Shown here piece after piece: positions 1 to 11,600 of a stretch of DNA of 64,000 bases; within the stretch, counting starts at the first letter, position 1; each line of letters starts with the position of its first letter. Where the stretch lies: positions 186,700,925 to 186,764,924 of the forward strand of contig CM041782.1 of NCBI GenBank assembly GCA_023374045.1, given 5' to 3'. The position numbers and the translations under genes are program-made. The DNA is from Limonium bicolor (Eukaryota; Streptophyta; Magnoliopsida; Caryophyllales; Plumbaginaceae). The notes beneath the pieces were generated by a model that was given only the letters and a program-made list of their open reading frames with translations, was not told where the DNA came from and ran no database searches.

Positions 1-341
1 GTCTTATACAAATTTATCCCAAGCTTAGAGCACATTTTTGCTCATATTGACTTTAAGGTATTTATTTGTGTTTTGTTTGGTTTCATCGTCTACCAAAGTT
101 TCCTAAGGACTTAATTAGCCTTATTAAATCATAATTGAATATTATTAAGTCTTGGTAGGCTCTTTGGGTCCTAACCAAGTTCGCTCATAGCTTAGAGCAT
201 GTTTTTGCTCAAACTGTGTCTTAGTGCTTTATTGTATTTTACTATGGTTTAAATTGTTCACTGATGTTTCTAAGGCACTTTTTAGCCTTTACATACCATA
301 GTTTAAATGTTTAACAACATATCAAGGTTTGGGGTATTTCA
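1..341 (-). mobile_element. Partial gypsy LTR (start of the LTR, minus orientation)
   Basis: Read on the minus strand this begins TGAAATACCCCAAACC, the same LTR start seen at 12971, 17138, 25179 and 45726. It carries the same U3 words, such as repeats of CTTAGAGCACGTTTTTGC type and the CTAAGGC...TTTAGCC block. The bases after 341 are not a polypurine tract, so this is a solo LTR or a 5' LTR, with the rest outside the window. No gene lies in it. Confidence 0.75.
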
Positions 342-605
342 ATAAAAGTCAATATAAAATCATAGAAACCTTAGAGCTTCTTAAGCCTTCCTAGGGTTGA
401 CTGTTTGAGAATGGTCAAACCAGCCCAGGTAACCTATACCAATAAAAAGGCTATGGAAAACTGAGAATATTGATAATAAGAACGTTAAATACAGATCATC
501 CTAGCCAAAGTTATGATATAATGAAGTTTAGAGCCAAAATTTTGAAAAAAGCTGACGTGTCCAAGTCCTGCTGACTCATCAACGCGCCTCGGCTTTGATA
601 TTCAT
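342..605. other. Unassigned AT-rich spacer
   Basis: No coding signature, RNA gene or repeat boundary that I recognise. It lies between an LTR end and a decayed Athila-type pol fragment, so it may be unrecognisable retroelement sequence. Confidence 0.4.
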
Positions 606-805
606 GCTGCTGGTGAGAGGAGGAAGTTTCAGCTCTTAGAGCTAGAAGAGCTTAGGGATCAAGCTTATGATAGTGCAAAACTCTACAAAGAGCGTACCAA
701 GAAGCTCCATGATCAGATGATTCAGAGAAAGGGACTTCAAAGTTGGAGATTGGGTGTTGCTCTACAATTCTAGATTGAAGCTTTTCCCTGGGAAGCTTAA
801 GTCCC
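606..805 (+). pseudogene. Athila/Tat-type gypsy integrase C-terminal remnant
   Basis: The translation from 606 reads [16 protein letters not shown], then [20 protein letters not shown], then after a frameshift a version of [20 protein letters not shown]. This is the family-typical C-terminal stretch of integrase in Athila/Tat Ty3/gypsy elements, where a tyrosine-lysine-glutamate-arginine-threonine-lysine run precedes the [14 protein letters not shown] motif. There is no open frame across it and no integrase core upstream. It is followed directly by an RNase H end, so the fragments are scrambled relative to a real pol, where RNase H precedes integrase. It is a dead, rearranged scrap. Confidence 0.7.
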
Positions 806-930
806 ATTGAATGTCGTGGCTGACCATCTTTCTCGGTTGGTAGTTCCTGATGATGGTGTACCGATTAATGAATTTTTCCCTAATGAGACTGTTTTTGTTT
901 TGCATAAGGTGCTTAGACAGTATGCTCGGT
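806..930 (+). pseudogene. Athila-type RNase H C-terminal remnant
   Basis: The frame from 807 gives NVVADHLSRL followed by VVPDDGVPINEFFPNE. The N-V-V-A-D-H-L-S-R-L block is the classic C-terminus of gypsy RNase H in Athila/Tat elements. Only about 40 codons remain. The fragment is joined upstream to an integrase tail (wrong order) and downstream to an APRL gene fragment. Confidence 0.65.
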
Positions 931-933
931 TTG

Positions 934-1193
934 TCTTGTGGGTGGTGAAGATCAATTACACCGTGTTTCTGTTGTCGAGGGTGGTGAGGTTTCTCTGCAG
1001 AAGGCACTTGGCATGTTGCAGAATGATAGCCATGCATATGTAGCTGCTCTGTTTCACGCATCATGGTGCCCTTTCTCCAAGGCTCTAAGGCCAAGCTTTT
1101 CAGCCTTAGCTTCTTTGTATCCATCCATTATCCATTTAGCTATTGAAGAGTCATCTGTCAGACCGAGCATACTGTCTAAGCACGGTGTCCATG
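934..1193 (+). pseudogene. APR-like (APRL) thioredoxin-fold gene fragment, first exon piece
   Basis: The translation from 938 contains SVVEGGEVSLQKAL, then AALFHASWCPFSKALRPSFS, then IHLAIEESSVRPSILSKHGV. The WCPFS active-site variant and the surrounding text match plant 5'-adenylylsulfate reductase-like proteins, which are thioredoxin-fold proteins of the secretory pathway and not true APS reductases. The N-terminus with its signal peptide is missing and replaced by Athila sequence. The frame ends at HGVH where a GT (1194-1195) follows. The continuation (C/G-F-S/P-T-L-F-L-F) is at 4094. This may be a captured gene fragment or a pseudogene. I do not expect a working product. Confidence 0.7.
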
Positions 1194-1430
1194 TAAAATA
1201 CCCCGAGTAATTACCACTTTAAAGAATTACCATGAAAACATTAGGGAAATAGATCCAAACGGATACTTATACCACATGTACATATCGGGACGTGAATAAA
1301 TACCACTAGTGTGTCCCAATGAATTGTATGAACACCCCATATACCCTAGACAAATTATAACGTAAATGTAAACCCATATATATATATATATACGAATGCG
1401 CACTTCTAAACCGAAAAGCGTAAATATAGT

Positions 1431-1433
<3 letters not shown>

Positions 1434-1495
<62 letters not shown>
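1434..1495. repeat. (TA)n microsatellite
   Basis: About 30 uninterrupted TA dinucleotides inside LTR X, with a shorter tract at 1374-1392. Translations of this stretch into isoleucine/tyrosine runs are meaningless. Confidence 0.95.
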
Positions 1496-1500
<5 letters not shown>

Positions 1501-1663
1501 TATATAAATACAACCGGTGTTACGAACATAAATCACAAACGTTATTTATATAAGTGACCACGGGGCCAAATGAAATAGTCGCGTATATAACTAATAACGC
1601 GACTTAATATATCTACATATATACATATATATATGTATACCAAAAATAGGCACGTATTTATGC

Positions 1664-1669
1664 AAAAAA
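1664..1669 (-). terminator. Possible Pol III T-run terminator
   Basis: Six T on the minus strand, 15 nt beyond the tRNA-like unit. Inferred from position only. Confidence 0.35.
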
Positions 1670-1684
1670 GAGTGAAAGAGCAAT

Positions 1685-1757
1685 GTGCTCTGGCCGGGAT
1701 TCAAACCCGGTACCTTTAGTATCTCTAGTGAACGCCTTAACCGGTTGAGCTGTGCTC
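1685..1757 (-). ncRNA. tRNA-like Pol III unit, antisense within LTR X
   Basis: On the minus strand a 73-nt segment has a box A-like part (AGCTCAACCGGTTAAGGC) and a box B (GGTTTGAATCC, + strand 1697-1707) inside a perfect T-arm (CCGGG/CCCGG). The acceptor ends do not pair, since both ends read GAGCAC, so it is not a functional tRNA gene. A T6 run on the same strand (1664-1669) could end a Pol III transcript. The same arrangement appears at 5559-5629 in another LTR. Confidence 0.5.
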
Positions 1758-4093
1758 GTATTCAGAACACCGACACCTCTAGACATAAGAAGCTACTAAG
1801 TGACTACAAGAAGAAAAAGAAAACATTACAGCACAACGATGTTTCCTCTTGCGTGATGAGTGCACGCCCTCAACAATCAAACTGCATCAATCCCTGGTTT
1901 CTTTTTTTATCAACCCCTCATGTGCCCCGCATCCTTTCCTGCACTGTTGCGGTTGATTGGTAGTTTCAACAACACAAAAAAATTACTCCCTCAGACAGAC
2001 ACACACGCTCTGGGCCACCAAACAGACAAGAATCTCACTGTTATTTCATTCCAGAGACCAAATCAGTCGTCAAGCCCTGCATAAAAGTTGGAAATTTTTG
2101 ACCCCCACAAACGACATTATGGGAACTTGCAAGCATTAGCGGCTAATCTCATTAGTATGATAAGCAACTCCAGCATTCTGTTGACCTCCTGCATGAAAGT
2201 CACTAAAAGAAGCGGGACATACATGCCTCTGTTGAAAACCGATAGTTTTGAGTGCTCCACTGTTGGAAATTGTTGCCCCTGATCCTACGCTCCACTACAC
2301 TCTTGCCTTGGGCCATTTGAATCATAAACATCCAGACCATCCTTTCTCTCTTCTGGCATGCACACCTTCCTGCTTGATCAGAAACTCTTCCTCTCCTCTC
2401 CCTCTGATTTTCACACGCAAATAACTCCTTGCTCTCCTAGCCTCTGGTTCATTTCTCTCAGTAAACTATCACTCAAACAGCTTTAGTTCTTCTGATCCTC
2501 CGTACATGAATTACCTGCAAACTCAATAGAGAAATGTTTGAAGATCCTTGAGCCAAGAAATCCACCCCCAGGTACTGGTGCAGTCACTTGCCGCAATGTG
2601 GAGTTTCAGCTGTGGGAAAACCAGGAGCAAAACCAACCCAACTTTTTTTACTGTAACAAGGAGGGATCCAAGTCATTTCTCCAAAAGATCAGTCCTGTTT
2701 TGTTGGGACAACCCCTCAGGACCGTAACGAACGCCAACCGGGACCCCGTGTGTGAGACAACACTTGCTTCTGAATAAGGTATGGATATGTGTAGTCCGTA
2801 TGTTGCCGTGTTACACGGCTTGTTTGCTGTGTGCCTTGTGTGAAAATGACCATAAGATTAAAGCAGGAAATGGATTACTTGCTTATCTTGCTTATATGAT
2901 TGCTATTGTTGCACATTATTTGCGCGCACACAGTAGTTTAGTCCCTTATCGTTATGGAACTTGAGATGAAACACGACGAACTACGCAAACAAAACAAAAC
3001 AACATACAAGAAGAAAACTCCTCTTAAACTACAGAGGACTTCCAATGACACCCACTATGGTGTCGAACTTATAATGTTAATGAAAAGTAAAATACCTATT
3101 AGTGGAACACATCTTGAGGTCTAGAGATGACCCCGCTTCCTCGACGCACGACGTCGGGAATGGAGGATTGGCTATGGAGAAGACGTTCTTCAACTCATGG
3201 TGATAAGAGAATTCACAAATAACCCTTAAAGAAACAAGGAAAGATTGGCACCTACATGATATGGTCACGGGATCTAAACTATATCCCCAAACCTAGTGCA
3301 TGGAAAGAGAAAGAAAATACACATTATGGGAACAAGAGAAAAGAAATGAAAACACACATAACGCTCGAATGATCCCATAGTGAGGATAATGGGTATAACA
3401 TACCTACGCACACGCTTTATTACTTACATGATTGCTGTTGCTATACTAGCAGCTTGTTGTGCTTGGTTGCGTGTTTGGTGTTGCTATGATACTGACATGT
3501 TATGCTTGGTTGCTTGTTGCTAATGCTTTGCTACCTTTTTGTGTGTATGATATCATGATTTATCGTGGTGTGCTTTACTGCTTTATTATAGCATGTAAAT
3601 TGGACTTAATAGTATTCGACCAAGTAGACGTGTAGCTTGGCAACATACGGGCTGCACATATTCATACTCAGCGTAGTTTGCTGAGTCCTTTACAACCCAA
3701 TTTTTACAACTATTGTGTCGGACGGTAACGGAGCGTAGGCGGGATGACTACCATGGGGTAGTCCATCAGGGCATAACCTTTGAGGTTGTAGTATATTCAA
3801 TGTATGGGTCATTACTAAACCCGAGATGTAATTTTCAGTTTATGGTTTGGTAATTTATTGTAGACAGTCGATATTTGGAATTGTATCTTATATTGTATAT
3901 GAGTTTTGATGAGGGCTGTTTCCAGTCATGCAGACCGTAACTTAGTATTGGTAATGTGGTCTGTCAACCACGTAGGTGGTTGGCATCTGTAGCACCCGGA
4001 TGATGTTGAGAATCCGCTGCGTAGTTATCTTGTAATATGGCTAGGCGCTTTGTTTGTGCTATTGGATGTATATTCGGGGGGTGTTACAGAAAG

Positions 4094-4213
4094 TGTTTTT
4101 CAACATTGTTTCTGTTCAACTCAACCATGCCCATCCGGTATCATGGATCTCGAAGCCTTGGTTCCCTTGCTTCTTATTATAGTGATGCCACTGGGATGAA
4201 GTCAAACTACCTA
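4094..4213 (+). pseudogene. APRL gene fragment, continuation exon
   Basis: The frame gives [20 protein letters not shown], then [15 protein letters not shown]. It matches the stretch of APRL proteins that directly follows KYGVH in the first exon piece (family form GFPTLLLFNS...YSDATG). An AG sits at 4092-4093, so splicing from GTCCAT|GT (1193/1194) to AG|TGTTTTTC would keep frame. The C-terminal transmembrane part of APRL is not found downstream, where the frame runs into AATAAATAAATAA at about 4262-4280. Together with the lost N-terminus this marks a fragment and not a gene. Confidence 0.7.
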
Positions 4214-4372
4214 GTGGAGGAAGGAGCTGTGCATAGAGTAGGGTGTTTATCGAATTACGATAATAAAATAAATAAATAAATAAAAATCTGGTTATTCAGA
4301 ATATAAATACCACATATTTTGCCCACATCAATTGCGTTTTATAGGCTGCCACTAAGATCTTTCTTTCTTTAG

Positions 4373-4504
4373 GTTAATCTGCTACCGGTGAGGAGACACC
4401 GGACTGACCGTGTGACCTCTATCATTAAGAAGTTAAGTGAGTGTGGCTTCGACAAGTATGAGGCCACTGAGCTTGATGATAACCCGCCCAGATTGCGGGT
4501 TGAG
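4373..4504 (+). pseudogene. Unrecognised exon-like segment, part 1
   Basis: A 44-codon open segment (132 nt, phase 0 at both ends) preceded by a strong acceptor (TTTCTTTCTTTAG) and followed by GAG|GTATTT. It encodes a charged peptide that includes RRHRTDRVTSIIKKLSECGF and EATELDDNPPRLRVE. I do not recognise the family. The polypyrimidine acceptor, the donor and an in-frame partner at 4569 make it likely to be a true exon of some gene or a captured gene fragment. It follows the APRL fragment by ~160 bp, so several unrelated gene scraps may have been gathered here. Confidence 0.4.
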
Positions 4505-4568
4505 GTATTTTTTTTACTTACGGATTATTTCATTTTTTGCCTAATTTTTCTTTTTAAAATTTTCTTAG

Positions 4569-4780
4569 GGGACAATGGAAGTTCCGCCCGGGGTGCTTGA
4601 TCCCTCCACCGTACTTTTGGATAAAATCCATACCATCGGTACGGATGTGAAGCTGGAAAGTCTATCTTTAAGGAGAAGTAGGGGAGTGGATTCGGTCCAG
4701 GGCCTTTCCCTCAACCATTCTGGACTATATTACATCCATGGGATTAGTGAATCTATAAATAAAGGGTTGAGATTACATCA
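4569..4780 (+). pseudogene. Unrecognised exon-like segment, part 2
   Basis: It starts right after an acceptor TTTTCTTAG (intron 4505-4568, 64 nt, very T-rich) and continues the frame of 4373-4504 with GTMEVPPGVLDPSTVLLDKI and HTIGTDVKLESLSLRRSRG. The frame stays open to about 5005, but after ~4780 the translation becomes F/L/I-rich and looks like intron read-through. Function unknown. The 64-nt intron is short but acceptable for a plant. Confidence 0.4.
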
Positions 4781-5099
4781 AGTTTTCTTTTTTCAAATTA
4801 AAATTGAGGTAGTTCTATTTTGCGGGGATTATATTGTTTTTTCTTTTTTTATTCTTCTACGTCAATCCTGTCTTCTTCACCGGCTCCACTTGCTGCTCTT
4901 TCTATTTATGTTGGTATCACCTAAAATAACACTTGCAAGTTTCAGAGAGATGGCTTCAAAAATCTTCATCACCCAATACTCAGATTATTCAATCTCAACA
5001 ATCTAAATTCTTAAACCACGAGTGAAGATGTCAACAATCAAAATCCTTAAACCCACGGCTTCAACGACACACCTTGCTGCGCTTTCTATTTTTTCAAGC
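4781..5099. other. Non-coding flank of the solo LTR, with local duplication
   Basis: No coding signal. Words such as CAATACTCAGATTATTC and CTTGCTGCTCTTTCTATTT (4889) recur in altered form at 11660 and 5071. This is a diverged local duplication that pre-dates the LTR insertion. Confidence 0.45.
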
Positions 5100-5104
5100 C
5101 CGGC
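5100..5104. repeat. Target-site duplication, left copy (CCGGC)
   Basis: CCGGC lies immediately before the LTR start TGAAATACCCC and is repeated exactly at 11650-11654 after the LTR end GGGGTGTTACA. Confidence 0.85.
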
Positions 5105-5339
5105 TGAAATACCCCTACTTAATTAAATATGGATTGGACATATAACCAATCAAATTATGGCCTAAATAATAATGTGTACATTATTATGAGCATGTAACGA
5201 CATGTGAGCGAACGGACAATTGAATTTTGTACGAACAAATACATGTCCGAAAATATGACAACGTTACATATTAATACGGTCACGTACACATATATGTACA
5301 TATACATACGCTACATTATTATAACGTTGTACGTATAAC

Positions 5340-5520
5340 TAAAACGCGACATGACAATATAGTCGCATAGATACGTATAGCTAAAACGCGACAAATAAAA
5401 TAGTAGTCGTATTCATATACAGGTATAAGTAATAACGTGACATAACAAAATAACCGCTTATATATATGTATATACAACTAAAGACGCGACCTATTAATAC
5501 AGTCGCATATATACAAGGAA
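5340..5520. repeat. Tandem ~50-bp repeats built around GCGAC...GTCGC
   Basis: Four or so copies of a unit with ACGCGACATGACAATATAGT followed by CGCATAGATACGTAT, each copy holding a short inverted pair GCGAC/GTCGC. A shorter version occurs in LTR X at 1575-1640 (GTCGCGTATATAACTAATAA then CGCGAC). Confidence 0.65.
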
Positions 5521-5558
5521 TAAACATAAAGATAGCTGAAACAAAAAAATGAGCAAAC

Positions 5559-5629
5559 ATGCTCTAGATGGGATTCGAACCCGAGACCTCTCGTACCTTT
5601 CCCGTAGCCTTAACCGATGAGCTGTGCTC
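5559..5629 (-). ncRNA. tRNA-like Pol III unit, antisense within LTR Y
   Basis: A 71-nt minus-strand segment with box A-like AGCTCATCGGTTAAGGC and a perfect box B, GGTTCGAATCC (+ strand 5571-5581). A T7 run follows on the same strand (5543-5549). The acceptor stem does not close as in a real tRNA. It sits ~450 bp inside LTR Y, much as the 1685-1757 unit sits ~500 bp inside LTR X, so it may be an inherited part of these LTRs and not a chance SINE insertion. Confidence 0.5.
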
Positions 5630-8600
5630 GATTTCAGTAATAAATTGCAACGAATTACTACAAGTAGCATCTTACTATTACATAATGTTAACAAATCTAA
5701 CAATCTTTTCCACCGTAGCTACCCACTTCCCCCTATCTTACATGTTAGTCGCATCCAAACACGGACACCTGCAAAAAAAAAATAAAAAAATAAATATAGA
5801 CACCAATCTATGCACATAAGTAGCATGAAATAAAAGATTACCTACTCTACCCATACCTACTCCTATCCACTTGACCGAAAACTACTGCTAAGCTCAAGAG
5901 ATTAATTTGAATCTCCCAACATAGCATAAGAAGCCGTTCTTTTTGACCAGCCCATACCCACACTCAGTAACAACTAACAATTCCTTCCTCCTCCACGGTC
6001 GTTTCTCTTCTCCTTCCAACGTGATGTCTCAGCTCCTCTGCTGCTCCATAACTGAGAACATCTCCCAGTCTCAATCGGTGCTTGCTGCTCAACACAAAGC
6101 CGAGACAACACCCGACTGCAGAGGAAAAACCGTGAAGTAGTGGTTCCGGTTTCTTTCTATGTTTGCTCCAGTACCGTGAGAGATCCACCCTCCTTGCTGC
6201 TACCGCGGCTACAACTTTAGTGCTGCTGAGTCCAAACCGGGAGTATCAACTCTCCGTTTCTGCTACTCGCTGTAGAGGAGGATCCCAACCCACTTCATTT
6301 CTATCTTCACGCACGAAGCAGAGAAAAAAAAACAGAAGAGAGTACCCCAGTTCGGTGAAGATGAAGTACCGAGAGACATCATGCTGCTACCACTGCTATA
6401 GTTCCAGTTTCTCTTAGTTGATCCAGAAGAGCAAACACCTCAGTCTCCTCTTGCTTTGCTTTACGTACAAAAAAAAGAGATGAAGCTTTAAGCTTTTCTT
6501 CCTGTCTCTTTCACGTACAAAAACACAGAGAAGAACATTTAAATAATTCGAGTTTTTCTTGCCTTTCTTCACGACCAAAACAGAAGAGGTTCTAAGCTTC
6601 TTCTTCTGCTTTCCTTCACGCAGCAACCAGTGGAAGCCCCAGCTTCTTCTTCACTTTCCAGAACCGAGAGAGCTCTCCATCTCCAGCAAAATGTTGAGCA
6701 GTAGGTAAGTGTAACAGAAAAAAAAACTTCCTCTATCTCTGTTGTAATACCGGTCTTCTTCCAGTTTTATTCCCAGCTTCATAAGCTTCTGCTTTTGTTC
6801 TCCTCACGTACCAAAACAGTGAGGAAACCATTCACTATCCATGTGGTAGCAAGGTCTGCACCAGGAGCTACATTCCCATCGGTTTGGTAAGGTTTACCCA
6901 CTACTTCCTTCCTTACTCTACCGATAACATTCATAGCTAAACTTGGACTCTTTTCTTGCTTCTCTTTACACCTAAAACCAGAGGAGATACCCAGCTGTTA
7001 TGAGCTCTTCCTTCGGCCTTCTTCAGGTAAAACTACTAGAAAAGAAATGCTGGACATCAGTCAGTAGCAAACCCACGCAACTCCCTTGCTGAAACAACCA
7101 ATTCAGTAAGTTGTTTTCTTTCCTTTCTTTCCCTCTTGCGTGTCCTCTGTTTTACCGGTGATATGTACTTAAGCAAGTGTGGATTAACACCCTCGGCTGC
7201 TTACTAAAAACAGGCGTGAGAGTGCCTTTAAAACCAGCTTAAAGAAAGAACAAACCCAAGTAACTCCCTTGCATGTTGTTCGGTGGTTGATCCACACTTT
7301 GGGAGAGAAACAAAGCAAGCTAAAGAAGTTGTGCTTGGCTAGTTTCGGTAAGCATACCAACAGCTTCTTACACCTAGTTAAACGGTTCCATACCCTACTT
7401 AAAATGGTGTTTAACACCTTTCCTTATCTCAAGAAAATGCAGGCGTGAACCCTCCCTCATCTACTCCACCATGTCGAGGTAAAACCCATGTTGTTAGGCT
7501 TGACCACATCACCTATTTAGCTAGATAATATATGTGTCTAATACATGCTAAACCAATTAAATCTGATGTTTACCACTTGACCGAGAGTACTAGTTGCTAT
7601 TTTGATACATTTGAAAGCATAGAAAAATCACAAACTAGGTAAGAAAATACTTACCTTAAGTTATGATGTGCTTTATGAAGTGTCATCACATGAAAATATC
7701 AGCCGTGGGGTGTTATGGAAATTTAAGTTATTCAATTATGTATTAAAATATTTAATAACAATGTTGGGTTGATTAGTTTGCTGTGCTAAAGACCTATAGG
7801 GTCAAGAAAGTTTATTATGGGTCAAAACATGATTTATAAAAATATTAGAATATGAGTGATGTGAACCGAGACCAAACATGGTCTTAAATGACTAAACTAT
7901 GTATTATAATGTGTTATAACATTTTAGTTGATAATACAAAGTTTAGATGACATATAATGTCATAGGAAATAATTAAATGATTTTAGGAAACAAAGAAGAA
8001 CTATATATTTAACCGTAAACAATATAGTTTTTTATAACATTTATGTGTAATTTTATCCAATGTAAATTAATGTAACAAGGCCAAGCATTTTAGGCCATTT
8101 AATTTAATTGCTATGTTAAGTTAAAAATGGATTTAAATGGATCTAGAACAAGAATAAATATTACCGTAATGATTTGGGGTTTAATTGTAATTAATAATAA
8201 TTTTGGGGGCAACTATAAGCATTAGCCGAAAATTAGCCTTTAAAACCTTATTCTATGAATTACATAGAATTTCAATAAGTTTGGACAAAAGATGTAATTT
8301 ACGAAAATACAGGGGTCAAATTGTAATTATATAAACTTCTGGTCAAACTGAAAGTTATTGGGTCAACATAGACCATACTAGGAGGTTTGACCAAATTTAA
8401 TTTCATAAATAACTAATTTATGAATTTATATTAACATTATAAGTGAGATGTGGAATTTGTCTATATTTCAGGGTATACAATGTAGTTACCGAAATGTTTA
8501 GGTATGGTTTGGTTAATATGATGATTTATATCCTAAGTATGAAATTTGGGAATTTTTGGAGTTATATAAAAGGGTATATTGATAAAAGAGTATAATATAT

Positions 8601-11600
8601 GATTTTTGTGACATATGAAAGTATATAATATAAATTTGGGTCAAAATGTAATAAGAAAAGAATAGTGGCTGGAAAAAATATAACCAAACAACTATGGGCT
8701 GTTCGGTAATATTAAGGAGATAACATATAAAAACTTTATGTTATAAATAATATAATGTTTGAAGTGAGGTAACATAGGATATGTAAAAATGTTATAAGAT
8801 TTGCGGTAAGAGTATAAATATGGAAAGTTAAGGGTTAAAACAAAAGAAAAACAGAACCTAAGGGGCTGTTGTATCTTCGGAAATTTTAAGACCCTACTAC
8901 ATACATACTATATGGTTTAAACGTTATAGTGTATGGTAAGTTAAGTATGTTATAAAATTGTGGTAAATTGTAATATTCGGAGATGTGGGATTTGAAAGGA
9001 ATGAAAGATTAAATATATGCCTATTCGGCAATAGAAGGGAAATACTACAAACTATAGATTACATCTTATTACAAAGTTTTGATGTTATAAAAGAAAGTAT
9101 TTATAACATGGTATTAAATTATGTGGGGATATTGTGGTTTAATGAAAAATAAGGGAATAAAATTATAAGTGTATTATGTGTATACATTATTTTCGGTACA
9201 TATATGTAATTGCCAACTATATGTTGTAAAGATAAATGACATGTAAAATTACCACACTATATGGTATCATGATATTAATGTAACACAAAAAAATATTGAG
9301 TGGCCAAAGTATAGTTATTAAACTACCTTACTAGCACATTCATATGTAAATTATACATTAAGATTGAAGATATAAAGTATAGTACACAATGACATAAAGA
9401 CTATGGTCAATGTATGATTTGGGATGATTTAAATAAACCTTGTATAAGGAATAATATGTGCATAATAGAAAGTTCTTATTTCTTTAAGGAAACAAAGTAT
9501 ATATACACATATGTATATTGGCACAAGTGACATGCATATATAATATGGTTTACAAACCATATAATGGTAAATAATAAATGTCAATTTATAAGTATAAATA
9601 TATACTATGATGTCATAAGGTTATGAATGAATACAAGTTGTTATATAATTGGGGAGTTGTATAATATAGGGTATATTAAAGAATAGTAAAATGCTATGTA
9701 AAGTAAATTAACGTTGCATGGAACGCATGCAACCATAGGTTATCAAATATAACCATGCGTGCGACTATAGGTTATAACAATACCTGCGCATGCGTTGTAA
9801 CAGTCGAGTTAAAAATACGAGAACGGGCGAATTCTGAATCAGGCGTAACGTTTGTAAAATACTATGGATTTGGAAAAAAAATTAATTCCTACGTTTTGAA
9901 GACGTTAGCCACGACGTTCGAATAAAAACCGACGTCCCTGTAAACCGTATATCAATACATACTACGAATAAAGAGTTTTTAAGGATAATGATACCTTAAC
10001 TATTAATAGTTGAAAGTCCGGGGGTGTAAAACCGGGGTTACTGGCGTTATTCGGAAATACCGAATCATACTGTCATGTGGATTGACATATAGCGTTCTTC
10101 GTATTGTTAGATCGCCTATTAGACGTGCGCTCTCGAGAAAGCTTAGTGGTCTACACTGCGCGACCTCGACACGGTGTACGGTATGTAAAGGGGTTTGATC
10201 CGAGTTTTCCTGAGGAATTCCTCGGGCTCGGATTTGTTTGATAAATAACTTGTGTGAATGTATGTATGTGATTTATGTAGGTGATGTGTAGTTATGTCCA
10301 CTGCATTATTCATTTATGCACGAACGTCCTACGGGCTAATACTACGTCGACTATAGATCGACTTATACAAAACTACATATGCAAAATGTGTAACTGTGAC
10401 CACTGTTGCTTGACCTAATACGCTAAGTATTACAAGTATGTAGTTATAACCTAAGTAAAACACTTAGGAACGGGACACGACATTGTCGGTCTCTAGAGCT
10501 TTGACTCAAATGTGAATACTACCTAGAATAATTCTAGGCATGCGTAAGACCCATAGGACAGCCAACAAATTAAGAGATGTACTCCATAACTAAAACTGTA
10601 ACTGACTATCTAACTAACAAAGCTAACAGTGGAATGTGAATGAATGTGATGATGTACCTTAATCCAGACAGTCACTGGCTGCTGGTCGCGCGTAGAGATC
10701 TCTTGGGTTATCCCGTATCAGGTTTTACCCTAGTTAATCCTGAACGAGCCTACATAGATCGTCAGGCGGAGAATGCTACCGTTGGCACCAGGCCCTTGGC
10801 CACCTAAATGGACGCCTTTACAAAGGCAAAGTGAAATAGTCCCAGAGTCTTCGGATGATCAGGGCAGTGAGCACCTTGTGTGTACGTGGGACTACTGTCC
10901 AAGTGAACATATTCGGGTTGTCCTAATTGACACCCGACAGTGCTAACTAAAACAAATAATATGTGAGGGCCCGGGGGGCCGAATGTTGTAATACATGATG
11001 ATGATAAAATACGACGTATGAATTACTAACGCCGTCGCATTGTATGTTGTGTGATTGTTGTGTATGTTTATAAGTGACTGTTTGATTGGATGATTGATTG
11101 TATGATCATGCATGTTGTTACAGTATCTATTATTTCTGTAAAATGGTAAAGCATGAAATCAATCTAATATCAAGACGGTTCAAAAAATGACAAGTGACCA
11201 ATAGGGTCCAGATCCGGCATACTCAGCGTCTATCGCTGAGACTACACTTATTGTGCAGGTTGTTGATCTTCGTTGGAGCCGGAGTGCGGGAACAGGGTAG
11301 ATAAATTATTTCAATTATTGCGTAAGGAAATTATTGTATAACGATACCAGGCTGTAGACGTATAATGGTAATGTTGCATTTATCTGGAATTTGAAATAGA
11401 TGCTCACTTGTCTACTGTTAAGAATGTGGACTTAGTATGATGTATAGGGATATCTCGTTATCACAGCGGTTTAGTAGTGATGTGTATTTTTAGTTGTTGG
11501 ATCTAGTTCTGCCTCGTTACTCGCATGGGCGAGTAACGGCAGGTGACACCCGAGTGAGTTTTGTCGTTGTCTATTTTTCCGCTGTAAGACGCCTTATTTA

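Larger units (their letters stand above)
1192..4088 (+). mobile_element. LTR-like insertion (X) between two APRL exon pieces
   Basis: It starts TGTAAAATACCCC and ends GGGGGGTGTTACA, giving the TG...CA ends of the gypsy LTRs in this window. Near its end it has the CATACTCAGCG...GCTGAG motif and the AACCACGTNGGTGGTT hairpin, also found near the ends of the LTRs at 11220 and 49490. It has no internal protein region, so it looks like a solo LTR about 2.9 kb long. The flanking 5-mers (GTCCA on the left, GAAAG on the right) do not match, so a clean target duplication is not visible. The right end lies just before the APRL continuation. An alternative is a natural intron that happens to contain LTR sequence. 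Confidence 0.55.

Noticed and set aside
1227..1536. Open frames of Ile/Tyr repeats
   Set aside because: Translation of the (TA)n microsatellite.
1685..1757. A true tRNA gene
   Set aside because: T-arm and box B are good, but the acceptor ends do not pair (both GAGCAC); the same holds at 5559-5629.
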